A stretch of 64,000 bases of DNA, taken from positions 23,905 through 87,904 of the forward strand of contig MVAQ01000074.1 in assembly GCA_014825775.1 (NCBI GenBank), read 5' to 3'. Below, piece after piece: positions 35,352 to 46,179 of the stretch (its first letter is position 1; each line of letters begins with the position of its first letter). This DNA is from Krasilnikovozyma curviuscula. Its lineage: Eukaryota > Basidiomycota > Tremellomycetes > Cystofilobasidiales > Mrakiaceae. The notes under the pieces are model-generated. The model was not told the origin of the DNA and searched no databases. It was given only the letters and a program-made list of their open reading frames with translations. The position numbers were made by a program, and so were the translations under genes.

Positions 35352-36024
35352 CTACTCCTTCCAACCCAACAACGCTCTCGTCACACCCTCCGTAAACGCC
35401 TCTTCCCTCGCACTAGCGACATCGATGAAGCCCCTCAACCAAAGTGTGAGGTGGAGCCCAATAACGACAGCAATGACGGCGAGGAGGACATTGATCCTGC
35501 TCGTTGGCTTTGGGCGGATGATTGTCGTCGGTTGAGGGTAGGGCGGGTTGAGGAGCTGACTGTTGCACTTGTGATCTGAGGAGGACGAAAAGGGGAAGTC
35601 GGCAGCTGACGTGCTGTTCAGGAGCGTGGGGGAGGCTGGGGTGAAGAGAATGTCTGGTGGTGGGAGTGGCGTCGAAGGGTTCTGTTCTGTTCACAGGGCG
35701 AATTCCCAACAAAACACGTGTGGTTTCTGTCATCAGTACTCTTGTTTCATTTTGGAATTGAAAGGCTGGGTGGTTACAACTCACGTATGTTGATGGACAA
35801 CTTGGGTCGATGCTGTCGATGCGAGTGTAGCTTCAACTGTTTGGATAGCGAGTACTTCTCGAAAGTGACGAGAGGGACCGGGGGTGGGCTCGAGATTGGG
35901 AATGAGACTATCATTGGCACGCACCGTGGAGAAAGATGGGAAGGAGTCAGCCACGGCAAAGGAACGATGCAAGGGGGAAGTTCCTATGGCTAGGGATTAG
36001 CGTGTCAGGACTTACACGCTCGTT
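35352..36024 (-). CDS. Small single-helix (tail-anchored type) protein, 5' structure uncertain
   Basis: The 3' exon (about 35352-35690) is convincing: a Pro/Ser/Thr-rich stretch, then RINVLLAVIAVVIGLHLTLW as a membrane helix, then a short charged tail (GFIDVASAREEAFTEGVTRA). Upstream, 35790-35980 reads as protein-like (SFAVADSFPSFSTVRANDSL to TVEATLASTASTQ). A possible start MEEKRA lies at ~36023. Joining these needs either a 26-nt intron or an unseen exon at the 5' side and a weak donor in the middle, so only the 3' exon is firm. One helix near the C-terminus with ~30 residues after it resembles a tail-anchored or single-pass membrane protein. Function unknown. Confidence 0.45.
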
Positions 36025-37015
36025 TCTCTTCCATCGTTGCTGCTGGCTGGTCGCGAATGTGTTCGATACACAATCAGATGGTAATAAGCTGAGGTCCAAG
36101 AGAACTAGAGAGTAAAGCAAGGGGGACTAGAGGAGCTCTTATTTCTTTTGTTGAAGGACCAAGCGCCTCTTGGAGTCCGACCGAGTAACTAGAGGACGTT
36201 CCGAAGCAAAGAAAGGGCTGCCAAAGGGAAAGGGGGTAAGGATCGTGGTGTAAGGACTGTGGTGGTGTAAAAACCTTGGTGATTTTGAATTGGGAAAGGG
36301 GCTGAAGATGTCAAGGGGGTGTTGGTTAGGATGGAAAAAAACTTAGCTGTCGAATCCGATTTACGCTTTTTCGCGTAGAAGGTAAAAGGTGAGACAAATC
36401 AAAAACATCACGAGAGGTAGATGCAAGGTTTGCTTTTTTTTGGTACAGAGCAATTACACAAAGATTGTATCTATTATTGTTGCGTCAGGTACACTCCGTA
36501 CTGATCACTATAACAAATCCCACCGATTTAAGTGGACAGCGCCACTGATAGGAGCAGACGCGACGCTGTCGCGCACACCGTCTTCTCAAAACCTCAATCC
36601 CCCTGATTCCAATCTCGCCCACCAGGCATCTCTCTGATGCTCTACGCAGTGAAATTACCCGTCCCTCCAATAATAGGTGCCTGCCCTTGGTGGGTAGAGG
36701 TGGCGATTAAAATGGGTCGGTTGCTTCAATACTACATTGAACGGTAACGAGTTGCGTGGGTGAAATGCCGCGTAACAAGAACCCTAACCAGAGCGGCTGG
36801 GCAAGTTGGGATCTTCTTAAGAGAATGTGGAACCGCAGCGTCTTGTCACCGGCTGTGTTGAAAGGTTCGGGTCATATCATGTCCTTACAGAATGACAGAG
36901 TTCAGGTAGAAGTGCTATAGTTGATGTTGAAGTCGATGATGTCGCTGGATATAATGGCGACCGCTTTCATGTTGAACAACACACCCGTGACCCGACGCTA
37001 TTCGCTTCTCGGTTG
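36025..37015. other. Gene-free stretch
   Basis: Roughly 1 kb between two minus-strand genes. Short ORFs at 36389-36637 (+) and 36485-36670 (-) have no support from composition or splice context. It should contain the promoter of the small membrane protein gene. Confidence 0.4.
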
Positions 37016-38040
37016 TCAAGACGACAGAACCCACTCTCTCAAAGTACTTGTCCCTCCCAGATCCTAATACAGAGAGGAATTATACGAATTAGAGGGTTAG
37101 GATGTGATAAACACCGCTGTTGTGTATGTACAAAAACAATGTAAACTCACGTTGTTGAGCAACAGCACCGTCAACCAGTACTCCAGTTTCTTCCTCCTGG
37201 ATTCCAGGAATGTGGGTCTGTACTTAGACAAGTTCGACTTTGACGGTAACGGAGGCAAGGACTTCATTTTGTCCTGATGGAAAAAGAAAGCGGAGGATAC
37301 GTCAACGTCCGCTAATGGGATACCACACCAAGTAAAACCGTCGTAAAAAAAAAAAAAACTTACAGGGTAGAGAGCCTTTAGACGTTCCTTCAAAGCATCG
37401 AACTCTGAGTATCGTTTCCAGATAACTAGCTCTCTTCCTGCTGTTGCTGCTGCTACCCTCGACTCTGCCCCAGTAACATCGTGCGCGGCCCTCGAATCTG
37501 TTTCCTCTACATCTTCACCTTCCTCATCGGAAGTGATATCTCTGAGCTTCAAACAAACTTGAAATACGACGAACCCCGCCCCGAACGCTGCTGCTCCCCC
37601 GGCGTCCTTCGACGAAGAGTTGACAATCTTCCAGCCAGGGATTTTGAGGGAGGTAATGAAGGTGTTGCGAGACGATTTAGAGTTATCTATCAAAAGGACA
37701 CCATGGGAGTTACGGAGGGACGAGGTGGGTGAGGATGATGTACGCTGCTGGACTGTCCATGGTGTCTCCTTTCAAAGAGGGAAAAGGCAGAAGATTAGGG
37801 CTCACTCTGTTACCTAGCTGCTATTGAACACAAAGATCATAGCGATGGACGGGTACTTACATCTGACTGAAACTCGTCCAATTCATCAGCATTGGCGAGG
37901 TTCAAGCTGGATGTGTACCGCCTCAGGAGGACGGGAGGGCGGTCCTCCTGATGTTCGTGCTGTTGAACAGGGTTGAGCGCCCAAGGTGAGACTAATGAGT
38001 AATCAGGCGGTGGAGACGATGGGATCGACGACGGATCCAT
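37016..38040 (-). CDS. YPT35: YPT35-like PX-domain protein
   Basis: Exons 38040..37861, 37747..37364, 37273..37151 and 37063..37016 (244 residues). The N-terminal ~100 residues are Pro/Ser-rich. The PX domain follows: TFITSLKIPGWKIV, FVVFQVCLKL, then RELVIWKRYSEFDALKERL with the phosphoinositide-binding RYSEF core, LPPLPSKSNL, and FLESRRKKLEYWLTVLLL. The C-terminus GGTSTLREWVLSS matches the usual short end of fungal YPT35 proteins. An Asp/Glu insertion (SDEEGEDVEETD) interrupts the domain. YPT35 binds PI3P on endosomes and vacuoles and recruits Vps13 to contact sites. It is divergent from IST2, with 175 bp between start codons. Confidence 0.87.
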
Positions 38041-38215
38041 TGCTATCGAGGAGGAAAAGGTGGCGGACAGAGCCAGAACAAAGACGCATCATTTCAACGT
38101 TCGCTCTCCTTCGCCGTTGACCAGCCAAAATTGTCGGTTTTGATTCCATTGATAATCTCAATCAAAACCCCATTCATTTTATCTCAATAGACCCAGCCAA
38201 GGTATTGAGGACACA

Positions 38216-41200
38216 ATGAGTGCCAATGACTTTGTGCCTGTGCTAGGACAACAGATTGCTCCATCGACTACCGTGCCCAAATCTCCACTTGATGGACCAA
38301 CGGCAACCAAGAAACCAGCTGCTGCAGTCCTTACCAGAACCCCTAGAGGTCTAGGGGATATTAATACGTTTGGAACAGACTTGGTCATCCAATTCACCAC
38401 CGACGAAGACTCTAAAGCCACGAGATGTACGTTCGTCTGAACGCCTCTCTCCCTTCCACTTTCCCGACTCAGGCCTGCTTTTCTTTCCTATATCTCAGCT
38501 GAAAAAGGTGCCAAGGCTACGACAGCCCTGGTGAACCTGGTCTCCAAGTTGGAATCGACCGGTTTGATCGTCACCACCCGACCCTCGAGCTCCAAGTTTA
38601 AAGAAACCATCTGGGTGTTCATTAAAGCTCCGCCATCGCTCATCTCAACTTTACAAGCAGAAGAACGCAGCAGTACCTTTATCCACGGGGTGTCTTCGAC
38701 CCCGGACGCTGGAGGTGCAGCGCAGGAGGGGGAGGGCGTCTCTGAAGCGGACCGAATCAGGCTGGTTTATGAGCTCCTGTGCAACTCAACTGCCCAGCAG
38801 GGACTTGGAATCACCCCCGGTGTCAGCGAGGGCGAGTGGAAGAACGTCAAGTCAATCTTCCCGCTGCATTGTACAAGTCTGAACAACGACTGGCTAAAGG
38901 ATTGGACAAGCAAGGCCGATTGGAAGGTCGGCTTCTACATGTCTGAAAAAGGTTCGTTTTTATGTGGTCTGTGATTTTGCAGGATGTGGTGCTACGGGCT
39001 GAAACTGTTTCTTTCTATTTTATCACGCATCATTGTTAAATATAGACATCAATCGATTGCTGCACCACTATGGCCCATCAGTCGCTTTATACTTCTCATT
39101 CTTGTCATTCTACACTGTGAGCTTCATGTTTCGACCTTCTGCCACTCGCTAGGGCTGGAAACTGTATCGCTAACCGACAGCATGGTTACCCTTTCGATAG
39201 ACTGCTTGTCTGCCAATCGCTATCTTTGGACTCGGTCAATGGTTCCTAGGAAGAGCGTTTTCTTTACCTTATGCAATTGTTGTCACGCTATGGAGTGTCT
39301 GCGTCGTTGAGGTAAGCCTTCAAGCAATGCATCAGGTCTTGCAGCCCGCACTTACTCTTCATTTTGGCTTCTCGACTGAACTATTCTCTCAGGCTTGGAG
39401 GATTAAAGAAAAAACACTCTCCAAGAAGTTCAACACTTACAACATGTCATCCCTCCCGCGTCTTCGTTCACTGGCCTCTCCCTCGGCTTCAACTCGACCT
39501 TGGTACATCCACGACATCCGCATCACGTCCTCTCTCGTACCCCTGATATTGTGCGGTATCTTCCTAGCGAGCGTCATCACGGCTATCTTTGTTCTTGAGG
39601 CATTCATCAGTCATCTGTACCATGGTCCCGGGGAGAAGCAGTTCCCCTTAGTTCCCACATTGGCATTCTCTTTGGTCGTGCCACAGATCTTGGGCCTGTA
39701 TAGAAAAATCGCTCTGTGAGCCCTTTTTGTTCTGCTTTTCTCATTATTGCGGTGATGCACCCAAGCTGATTCGAATTTTTCCAATTTACCTTGCTCATTG
39801 CACCCATGCGTTTTTCCTCGACACTAACTTCAGTAAGCTCACCCAGCTAGAAGACCATGCCTCCGTCGTGGGCTTCGAAGACTCCCTCACTCTCAAGACG
39901 TTCAGTCTCAACTCGATCGTGGCCTACCTAAACCTCTTCCTCAGCGCATACTGCTACATACCATTCGGATCCCAACTGATGGACGTCGTCGACACTACCC
40001 TCTTTGGCATGGACCACATGCAGCAGGATAGTATCCAAGAGGGAATTACTAATGTGCTTGCGAACGTCACTGGCGTCGCTGATGGAGGACCAACGGCGAG
40101 TGGCGATCTTGGGGCGAGGTTGAAGCCCACGGGGAGTGATCTGATCAAGCCGAGTCGGTTGCAGGATCAGATGTTTGCGTACAGTGTGACGGCTAATGTT
40201 GTTAATACTTTCACTGGTAAGATTTTAAGTTTCTAGCTCGCAACCTCATTTCCAAAGTGTCGATGCATGCGCTGACGCTTTCCATAAACTTCGTCGCAAC
40301 TCCAGAATTCGGGCTCCCGATCCTTCTTAGACTCTTTGCGGCATGGAGGGCCTCAGGAGGCGACAAAAAAGATGAGCTAGACGAGAAATCAACTTCTACC
40401 AAAATAAGCGCAGAGCGGAAGTTCTTGAAGCAAGTCGAGAGCGAGGCGGAAAAGCCTGCCCTGGATTTATTTACTGAATACTGTGAGTCAAAACTTCTGG
40501 CTTTCACTTTGTGGATCCGACCTGACAGTCTCGCTCTCGCTTGGAATATCAGCTGAAATGGTAACTCAATTTGGGTACCTCTCTCTTTGGTAAGTCGAGT
40601 CTTGCTTCAACTTTGTTCCACTGATACCAAACAAATCAATCCTGTCATCATAGGTCTATCATTTATCCAATTAACGGCCTCACCTCGTTCATAAACAATT
40701 ACATAGAGCTGCGCACGGATGCCTTTAAAGTGAGCCACTTTTCAGCTTTTAGTTTTTAATTCTTGCCTCTCCAATGCCCCTTTTATGCAAGTTAGGAACT
40801 TACTTTCACTTGATGTCTTTTATAGATCTGCAGAAGCTTGAGAAGGCCGATTCCAGCGCGCGCTGAATCTCTCGGGCCGTGGTTAACATCAATGACGTTC
40901 ATTGCGTGGTTCGGTAGCCTTACGAGTGAGTAATCTAACCCTTGCGGTTACAAAGAAACTGAGTTCATGGTGCAATCTCTTCCTATCTATTAGATGCGAC
41001 CTTGTATTGGCTCTTTAGCCCTCCCTCACACGGACATGGTTCCACCTTCCGCTCAACAGTACTCAACCCATCCCTTGGACCACCTTCTGTTGGAGGAACA
41101 CTCTTTCCGCTGATTCTCATTGCTCTCAGCGCGTCTCATATCCAAATAATTGTGCGCTCGGGCATCGCGTACTTGTTCAAGAGGCTCCTGTGGGACGGAA

Positions 41201-41370
41201 GTGAGGCTGCGAAGGAGCTGGAGGAGGAAGAGCTGGATATTAGGAAGGAGTGGGTCGAACAGCATGCTCCTGTCAAGAGGCACATTGTTGACAGAGGTGC
41301 CGGTGGAGGCGATGAAGAGAGCGATGCATTTTGGGTGAAGAGTGATGGGAGTCATCTGAAGGAGGATTGA
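38216..41370 (+). CDS. IST2: Anoctamin/TMEM16 family protein, IST2-like
   Basis: Eleven exons: 38216..38426, 38499..38951, 39046..39116, 39201..39311, 39393..39715, 39834..40216, 40258..40482, 40553..40589, 40654..40729, 40826..40925 and 40994..41370 (788 residues). The cytosolic N-terminal domain includes VYELLCNSTAQQGLGITPG and VKSIFPLHC. The membrane part starts near DINRLLHHYGPSVALYFSFL and includes SLPYAIVVTLWSVCVVEAWR, the anoctamin SLTLKTFSLNSIVAYLNLFL with AYCYIPFG, and INNYIELRTDAFKI. The tail is charged and short (ends with SDGSHLKED), without the long basic plasma-membrane-binding sorting tail of yeast Ist2. Fungal members tether cortical ER to the plasma membrane or scramble lipids. 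Frame closes throughout. Confidence 0.92.
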
Positions 41371-41528
41371 TTAGATAGGTGACTCAAGAGGCAACAACAG
41401 ATAATACTCATATATCTCAACACATTGTTTCGCTTTATTATCTCGCTTTATGATGCATAGCCTTGCATTGCTTGAACAAACATTCTATGCAATACATCGA
41501 AACAACGACTCGGCGAAATCTCCAGCTG

Positions 41529-43331
41529 TCAGTGCACCGATGAAGATAATGACGATGTGCTGAAGCCTCTAATTCCCAATATATGCCTTACATCGCTCGC
41601 GAATCTCAGACTGTCCAGCATCGGCAACAGATCCAAAAGCGCCTGGTCGGATGGGTCTGAGAACCAACCATCAACAGGGATTCCATTCGCTAATGGTCAG
41701 AGGTGGATGTCAGCTGTTTGGGACACGATACTCCTTGTGTGTAGCAAGAATAGCCGTACCTTGATTCAAAGAGTAGGATATCGGCGAGTTGTCGATGATT
41801 GCCATGGATGAGAGGTCAGAGTCGACCACGAGTAAGTCTTTGAGGTAGGCACCATTCTTGTGTTGAACGCAGGACTGCATCCAGAAGCAAAAGTACAAAG
41901 AGAGAGTCAGATAACTCTTATTTCTGAAAAGAAGAACAGAAGGTAAAGGAGTTGACCCACGTCTCTGAATAACCTCCTTGTCAGTAACCCCCTCCCACCG
42001 TCCAACCAATCAATGACGGGGTCTGCATACTCCTGCATCGACGCGGTGTAGATGACTAATGTGTACCAACTAGCGACCTTCTTCAAGAAATGGTCAACGT
42101 ACGGCCGCTTGTAGACATGATAGCAGGTGCTGCGTCCATTGACCATGACTTCGACCATATGTCCCTCACCCCTTGAGCTTCCGCTACTAGAATTCAACAG
42201 CCCAAGCCCTCCGAGACCTAAGAGACCAGCACCGCCAGACCCGCCCCCCGCAGAGATCGGGCGCGACGTCGAGTGGATCAGCGTTTCGTCCAGGTCGAGG
42301 ACGAGCATCTTCTGCTTGCGTAGCGGCAGGCGCCGTGCGACGGGGCTTGAAGACTTCATATGTGCACCGTGCGAGGTTATGGAGGACACGTTGGATGCTG
42401 TTGGGGAGGACGGGCGGGAGGATGAGGAGTATAGGAGCGTGTGGATGTTGGGGTCGGGCAGTAGATTGTACGATGAATATTTAGAGGGAAGGGGGTGCGG
42501 CGAGTCCGGGTGTAGAAGCGGTTTGAAAGGACTCAGAGTGTTAGGTAGAAGTAATGTTGGTGTAGGAGAATGCGGGATGGGGGATGCTATGTTCGTGGTG
42601 GATTTCGCGCGCTGAGGTATCGTTGAGGATGCTAGTAATGATGCTGATGATGATGCTTTCGAATTGAGCAGCTGAGAAACAGTAGGTATAAGGGACGACT
42701 TCGACGGTGCAGTGGATGTTTTGTTAAAACTGGGGCCGAGCTCTCCTTCACTCTCCGTCTCTTCAACTTCTGAATGCTCCTCCTCCGTCATCTTCGCCCT
42801 TTTCATCAGCTGTTTCTTCCCATTCGGTGCAGTATGTACGATTTTGAACCAAGCAAAGAATTTGAGACACAGTGCCCAAAGGACGGCCAGCACACGGAAG
42901 ATGATCCACTTCTTTGGGCGTGTCGAGCTGCTACCGTTGCTGCAGTGGTTTTGTAGTGGAGTGGACGGCCTGCTCGATTTTTTGGAGGAGGACTTCCTTC
43001 TCAGAAGAGGTGTCTGTGAATGAGAATCGAGCGAGGACGAAAAAGAAGAGGCTGGAAGGTCAACCACTCGCGTCGAACGAGATGACGGCGGCGGGGATTG
43101 GAAAGTAGACGTCGAAGCGACGGATACTGCATTGTCAATATCGATCGATGAAGATGAGCGCAGACCAGCGGATGATTCGAGCACAGGCTGAGAGGGGAAG
43201 AAAGGGTTCGACGTTGAGACGGACGGGGTGGTGGTTGAGGAATCTGATGCTGACGCTGGTGTCGGTGGTGGAGTGCCTGAATGAGAGAATGCCCTGGCCA
43301 GTGCTTTGTCAAACACAGTCAGAGAGTTCAT
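41529..43331 (-). CDS. NEM1: NEM1-like HAD phosphatase of the nuclear envelope/ER
   Basis: Exons 43331..41961, 41874..41760 and 41689..41529 (548 residues). The N-terminal ~130 residues are Ser/Thr/Pro-rich. A membrane segment lies near residue 145 ([20 protein letters not shown]). Another long Ser-rich linker leads to the catalytic domain: [17 protein letters not shown] with the full DxDxT motif, [37 protein letters not shown] and [17 protein letters not shown], then [21 protein letters not shown]1 with SPO7 dephosphorylates the phosphatidate phosphatase PAH1 and so controls triacylglycerol synthesis and nuclear membrane growth. A Gly-rich insertion ([18 protein letters not shown]) inside the domain is unusual. 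The window also holds a second NIF-fold gene at its left edge. Confidence 0.93.
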
Positions 43332-44075
43332 CCCTTTCAATCTAATCCCCTGTCTCTTCTCGTCACGACTCCAGTGCTGCAACAAATTCTCGTCCTAATG
43401 TTCGGTAAACCACACCCACGTTTTCTAGGAGAACCAATGCAAACGGCTCGACTTCAGATGAAACTGTTCAGGCTGTGCCCAAGATCTAAACAAATGATGA
43501 GAGACCGGAGTCAGATAGAAGGTTCAATGAAGCCCAGTTTGGGGAGGTGCGAGAAAGGGTCGAGAAGGATCGCCCTACATTCCAGTGGGGTCTCGTCTAC
43601 GATGGAGGGAATGTGTTGAGAGCTTTTCCCAGATCAGATAGGGATGAAGGTTCCCTTGATGGTCCAATGGTAAGACAGTGACACAGGCAGCAGGAGTTAA
43701 GGGGGGAAAGCCTGACTCCCTGGAAAATGCGGTTGGGGTTTCCCAACAGCGCTCGAATTTCGGTTTGTCGACGACTTCACCTGCTGTGCTGGTGGGGCGA
43801 AAGGACAAGTAACTGGCGGTATCAAAAATGACACTCGCAAAGGTCCAGGATAGAGATCCAAAGGCAGTTGCTGTCTAAAAACTCCTCTCAAGTGTGAGTT
43901 ATCCAAACTTTAAAAAGACGAAGAGCGCCGCTATGTCTACTAAGCGCAACTAAGCACAAAAAATCCACCACAAATCTATTTAAAAGCCCCAAAAAGGGAC
44001 CTGATTCTATATGTTGTCTTCTCTTCGACCCATTTATTTTTTTCTATACCAGCCGACTTCATTCCCGGATAACGT
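43332..44075. other. Promoter side of NEM1
   Basis: About 740 bp between the start of NEM1 and the stop of the Ap4A phosphorylase gene, both minus strand. ORFs at 43575-43808 and 43697-43906 show no protein-like signal. An A-rich patch with AAAAAGCCCC-type sequence lies near 43980. Confidence 0.4.
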
Positions 44076-45621
44076 TTACTGCTTCTCCTCGACTCGAGGA
44101 TACCCTACTTCTGTCAGCGCATCACACATGCCAAATTTCTCCAGCGCCTTTTCCGCCCAACAACGCACAAACAAGAAAACAGAAGCAACGTATCAAAACC
44201 CGCGTCAGTAACAAATCTCAGGAAAAGCACGAGATGAAGGTTCCCACAGGGAATGATGCAGAAAAGAATTGAAAGAAACTCACCACCTCGTCTCCAGGCT
44301 TCACAAAGAACCAGCCTGCAAAACCCAGCGCATTAGGACCCAACACCAGATCCTCCTCCCCATCTTCTCGGGGGATAACGACGTCCCTCTGCGAGCGTGG
44401 GACCAACGAGATACCTGTCGCGGTCAGGATGAGATTGGATGATTGAGTGCCCCGGGGTAAGGCGGACAGCAAGCGCATGTACGACTCGTACAGCCCTTTG
44501 GGGGGCTCAGTTGTAATTGGCTGAGGCAAGGGCAGGTACAGCTGGATGTACGGAAGCGGTAGCAGCGTCGGCGTCGTCTTCCACTCTTCCGTGCCCGAAG
44601 CGATAAGGGTACGTTCGTGCGCCTCGAAGACCCGCAGAATGGGCGCTGAGCTGTGATTATTAGACAGAGGTACAAACTGGAGATGTCGGTGTGGCTGGGT
44701 CGCTGCGCTTGTAGGGCCGTGGTTGTATATCGCGAGGAGGGGCCAGTCTTGGCGCTCTGTTGTTGCATGCATAACCCCGGGCCAGCAAAAGATAGAAGGT
44801 AATTTCAGTGATAGGGTTTGGGGGTTTTCAGGCCAGCGGAGGAGATGGACACGAACGGAAGGAAATGAGCATGCGGTACGCCATGTTGAGGTCCTTTGCG
44901 CTCAGAGGTGCGCTTTGAGGGTGAAAATCTATGGTAGTGAGAATGAATTGGTGTGGCAAGAAGGGGTATTTGTTAAGCTACGTATTGGTCAACGTTCAAA
45001 GGAAGAAAGAGCAGGTCAGTACGCCCTGCCCGCTCTAAAGAAAATGTACTGTGGTTGGGACTGACCAACACGGCGTAACCACCTTCGAGTTCAGCGACAC
45101 ATTCACCCTTCTGGAACGGCTTCTTGAATGGGTCGAACTTGTTGATCGTTGATGGGTTCGTCGTCAGGTCAGGCAGCGCTTTCGACGGCGGTGGTTTTCT
45201 GACACAACGGAAGACAGTTTCCAATGTAAGGAGGGTTGTGAGCCATAGAGAAAAGAATTGATAGAAGCTCACTTAGACAGGGTTGGAATGACGTGAATAG
45301 CATCTGATAATAGATAACGAGCGGAAACGTTGGTTAACATCCGCCGTTTTGTGTTACAGACCAAGAATTTCTATAGTTCTTACAATCAATCGAACCGTGG
45401 GATTTCTCAACATGGACATGTCCGGTAGGATAGAGAAACATCTCACCGCCGATTGCAGCAGCATCTGGGGTAGCAAAGTAAAGCAAAAGGTAAGTAAACT
45501 TTGTACAGGGCAGCAGGCAAGCTTGGGAGGATTGACCGTATACTTTGTTCAGTTGGGCTGGTAGCCTATCGAGCTGGTCGAGTGCGAGAAATTCATTCTG
45601 TTCAGCCTCATCCGAAGTCAT
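44076..45621 (-). CDS. APA2: Ap4A phosphorylase (ATP adenylyltransferase)
   Basis: Seven exons: 45621..45537, 45464..45384, 45303..45273, 45198..45066, 44977..44857, 44756..44284 and 44138..44076 (328 residues, the usual size for APA1/APA2). Landmarks are HVIPTLSKKPPPSKA, NKFDPFKKPF, LNKYPFLPHQFILTT, IYNHGPTSAATQPHRHLQFV with the HxHLQ catalytic histidine motif of the GalT/HIT superfamily, and the ending ALTEVGYPRVEEK. The enzyme splits diadenosine tetraphosphate with phosphate to ADP and ATP. The junction before ERQDW uses a GTTCGT donor and is the weakest; it gives SFQRQDWPLL. Intron 44139-44283 is long for this window (145 nt). Confidence 0.9.
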
Positions 45622-45846
45622 CTCCAGCCCTGCAATTTCCGTCTGTTGTCGTTTGCAGCCCAAATTGTCGGTGGCGCGCGAGCGAGACGAGCTCGTACAG
45701 CAATTGACCGACGGTTATAAGGATAGAACGACTTTTCTCTTGACTGCCAACTCCCACTCTGTGGAAAGAATACTTCGATACCCCTTGCTTACCTTGTACT
45801 TCTACTTCTCTCATTTCAGCTCCATCCCTTCCGCCCATCCTCCACC

Positions 45847-46034
45847 ATGTCAGGTCCCTATCAGCCCATCATCGTACAGGACGACGTCGAGCTCGAGAAC
45901 TACCATGCGATGAGCTACCGGTGAGTACATATGTAGAAACATAAATCTTTGCTTCTATCTAAAGGTGGCACGGCCAATGGAAGGCAATGTGGAAGGGTCT
46001 GCGCCCCCTTACTCGGTCGCAGTCAGCTACATAA
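45847..46034 (+). CDS. 47-residue ORF with one intron
   Basis: Exons 45847..45920 and 45965..46034 join at a clean GTGAGT donor and AAG acceptor to 47 codons. The peptide starts MSGPYQPIIVQDDVELENYH and has a Trp-rich middle (SYRWHGQWKAMWKGLRP) before a short basic end. The Trp/Arg-rich middle and normal composition argue that it is real, although it is short. It could also be a 5' leader ORF of the membrane-protein gene that starts 145 bp downstream on the same strand. No family recognised. It shares a 225-bp divergent region with APA2. Confidence 0.5.
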
Positions 46035-46179
46035 TTGATCTGAAATTCAATTCGAAGGGCAGGACTGGTTTCACCACTCATCTTCTAACCATCACCAAAC
46101 CATTTAAAACAAAGAAAGAAAGGGTACTGATTTCTATCCTTATCCCCTCTCCCCTCCCTATCTTCTGTTTGCCTCCTCA

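Noticed and set aside
35413..35784. 123-codon minus ORF in the small membrane-protein gene
   Set aside because: Another frame of the same stretch encodes a clear membrane helix and charged tail, while this one is Cys/His/Arg/Pro noise.
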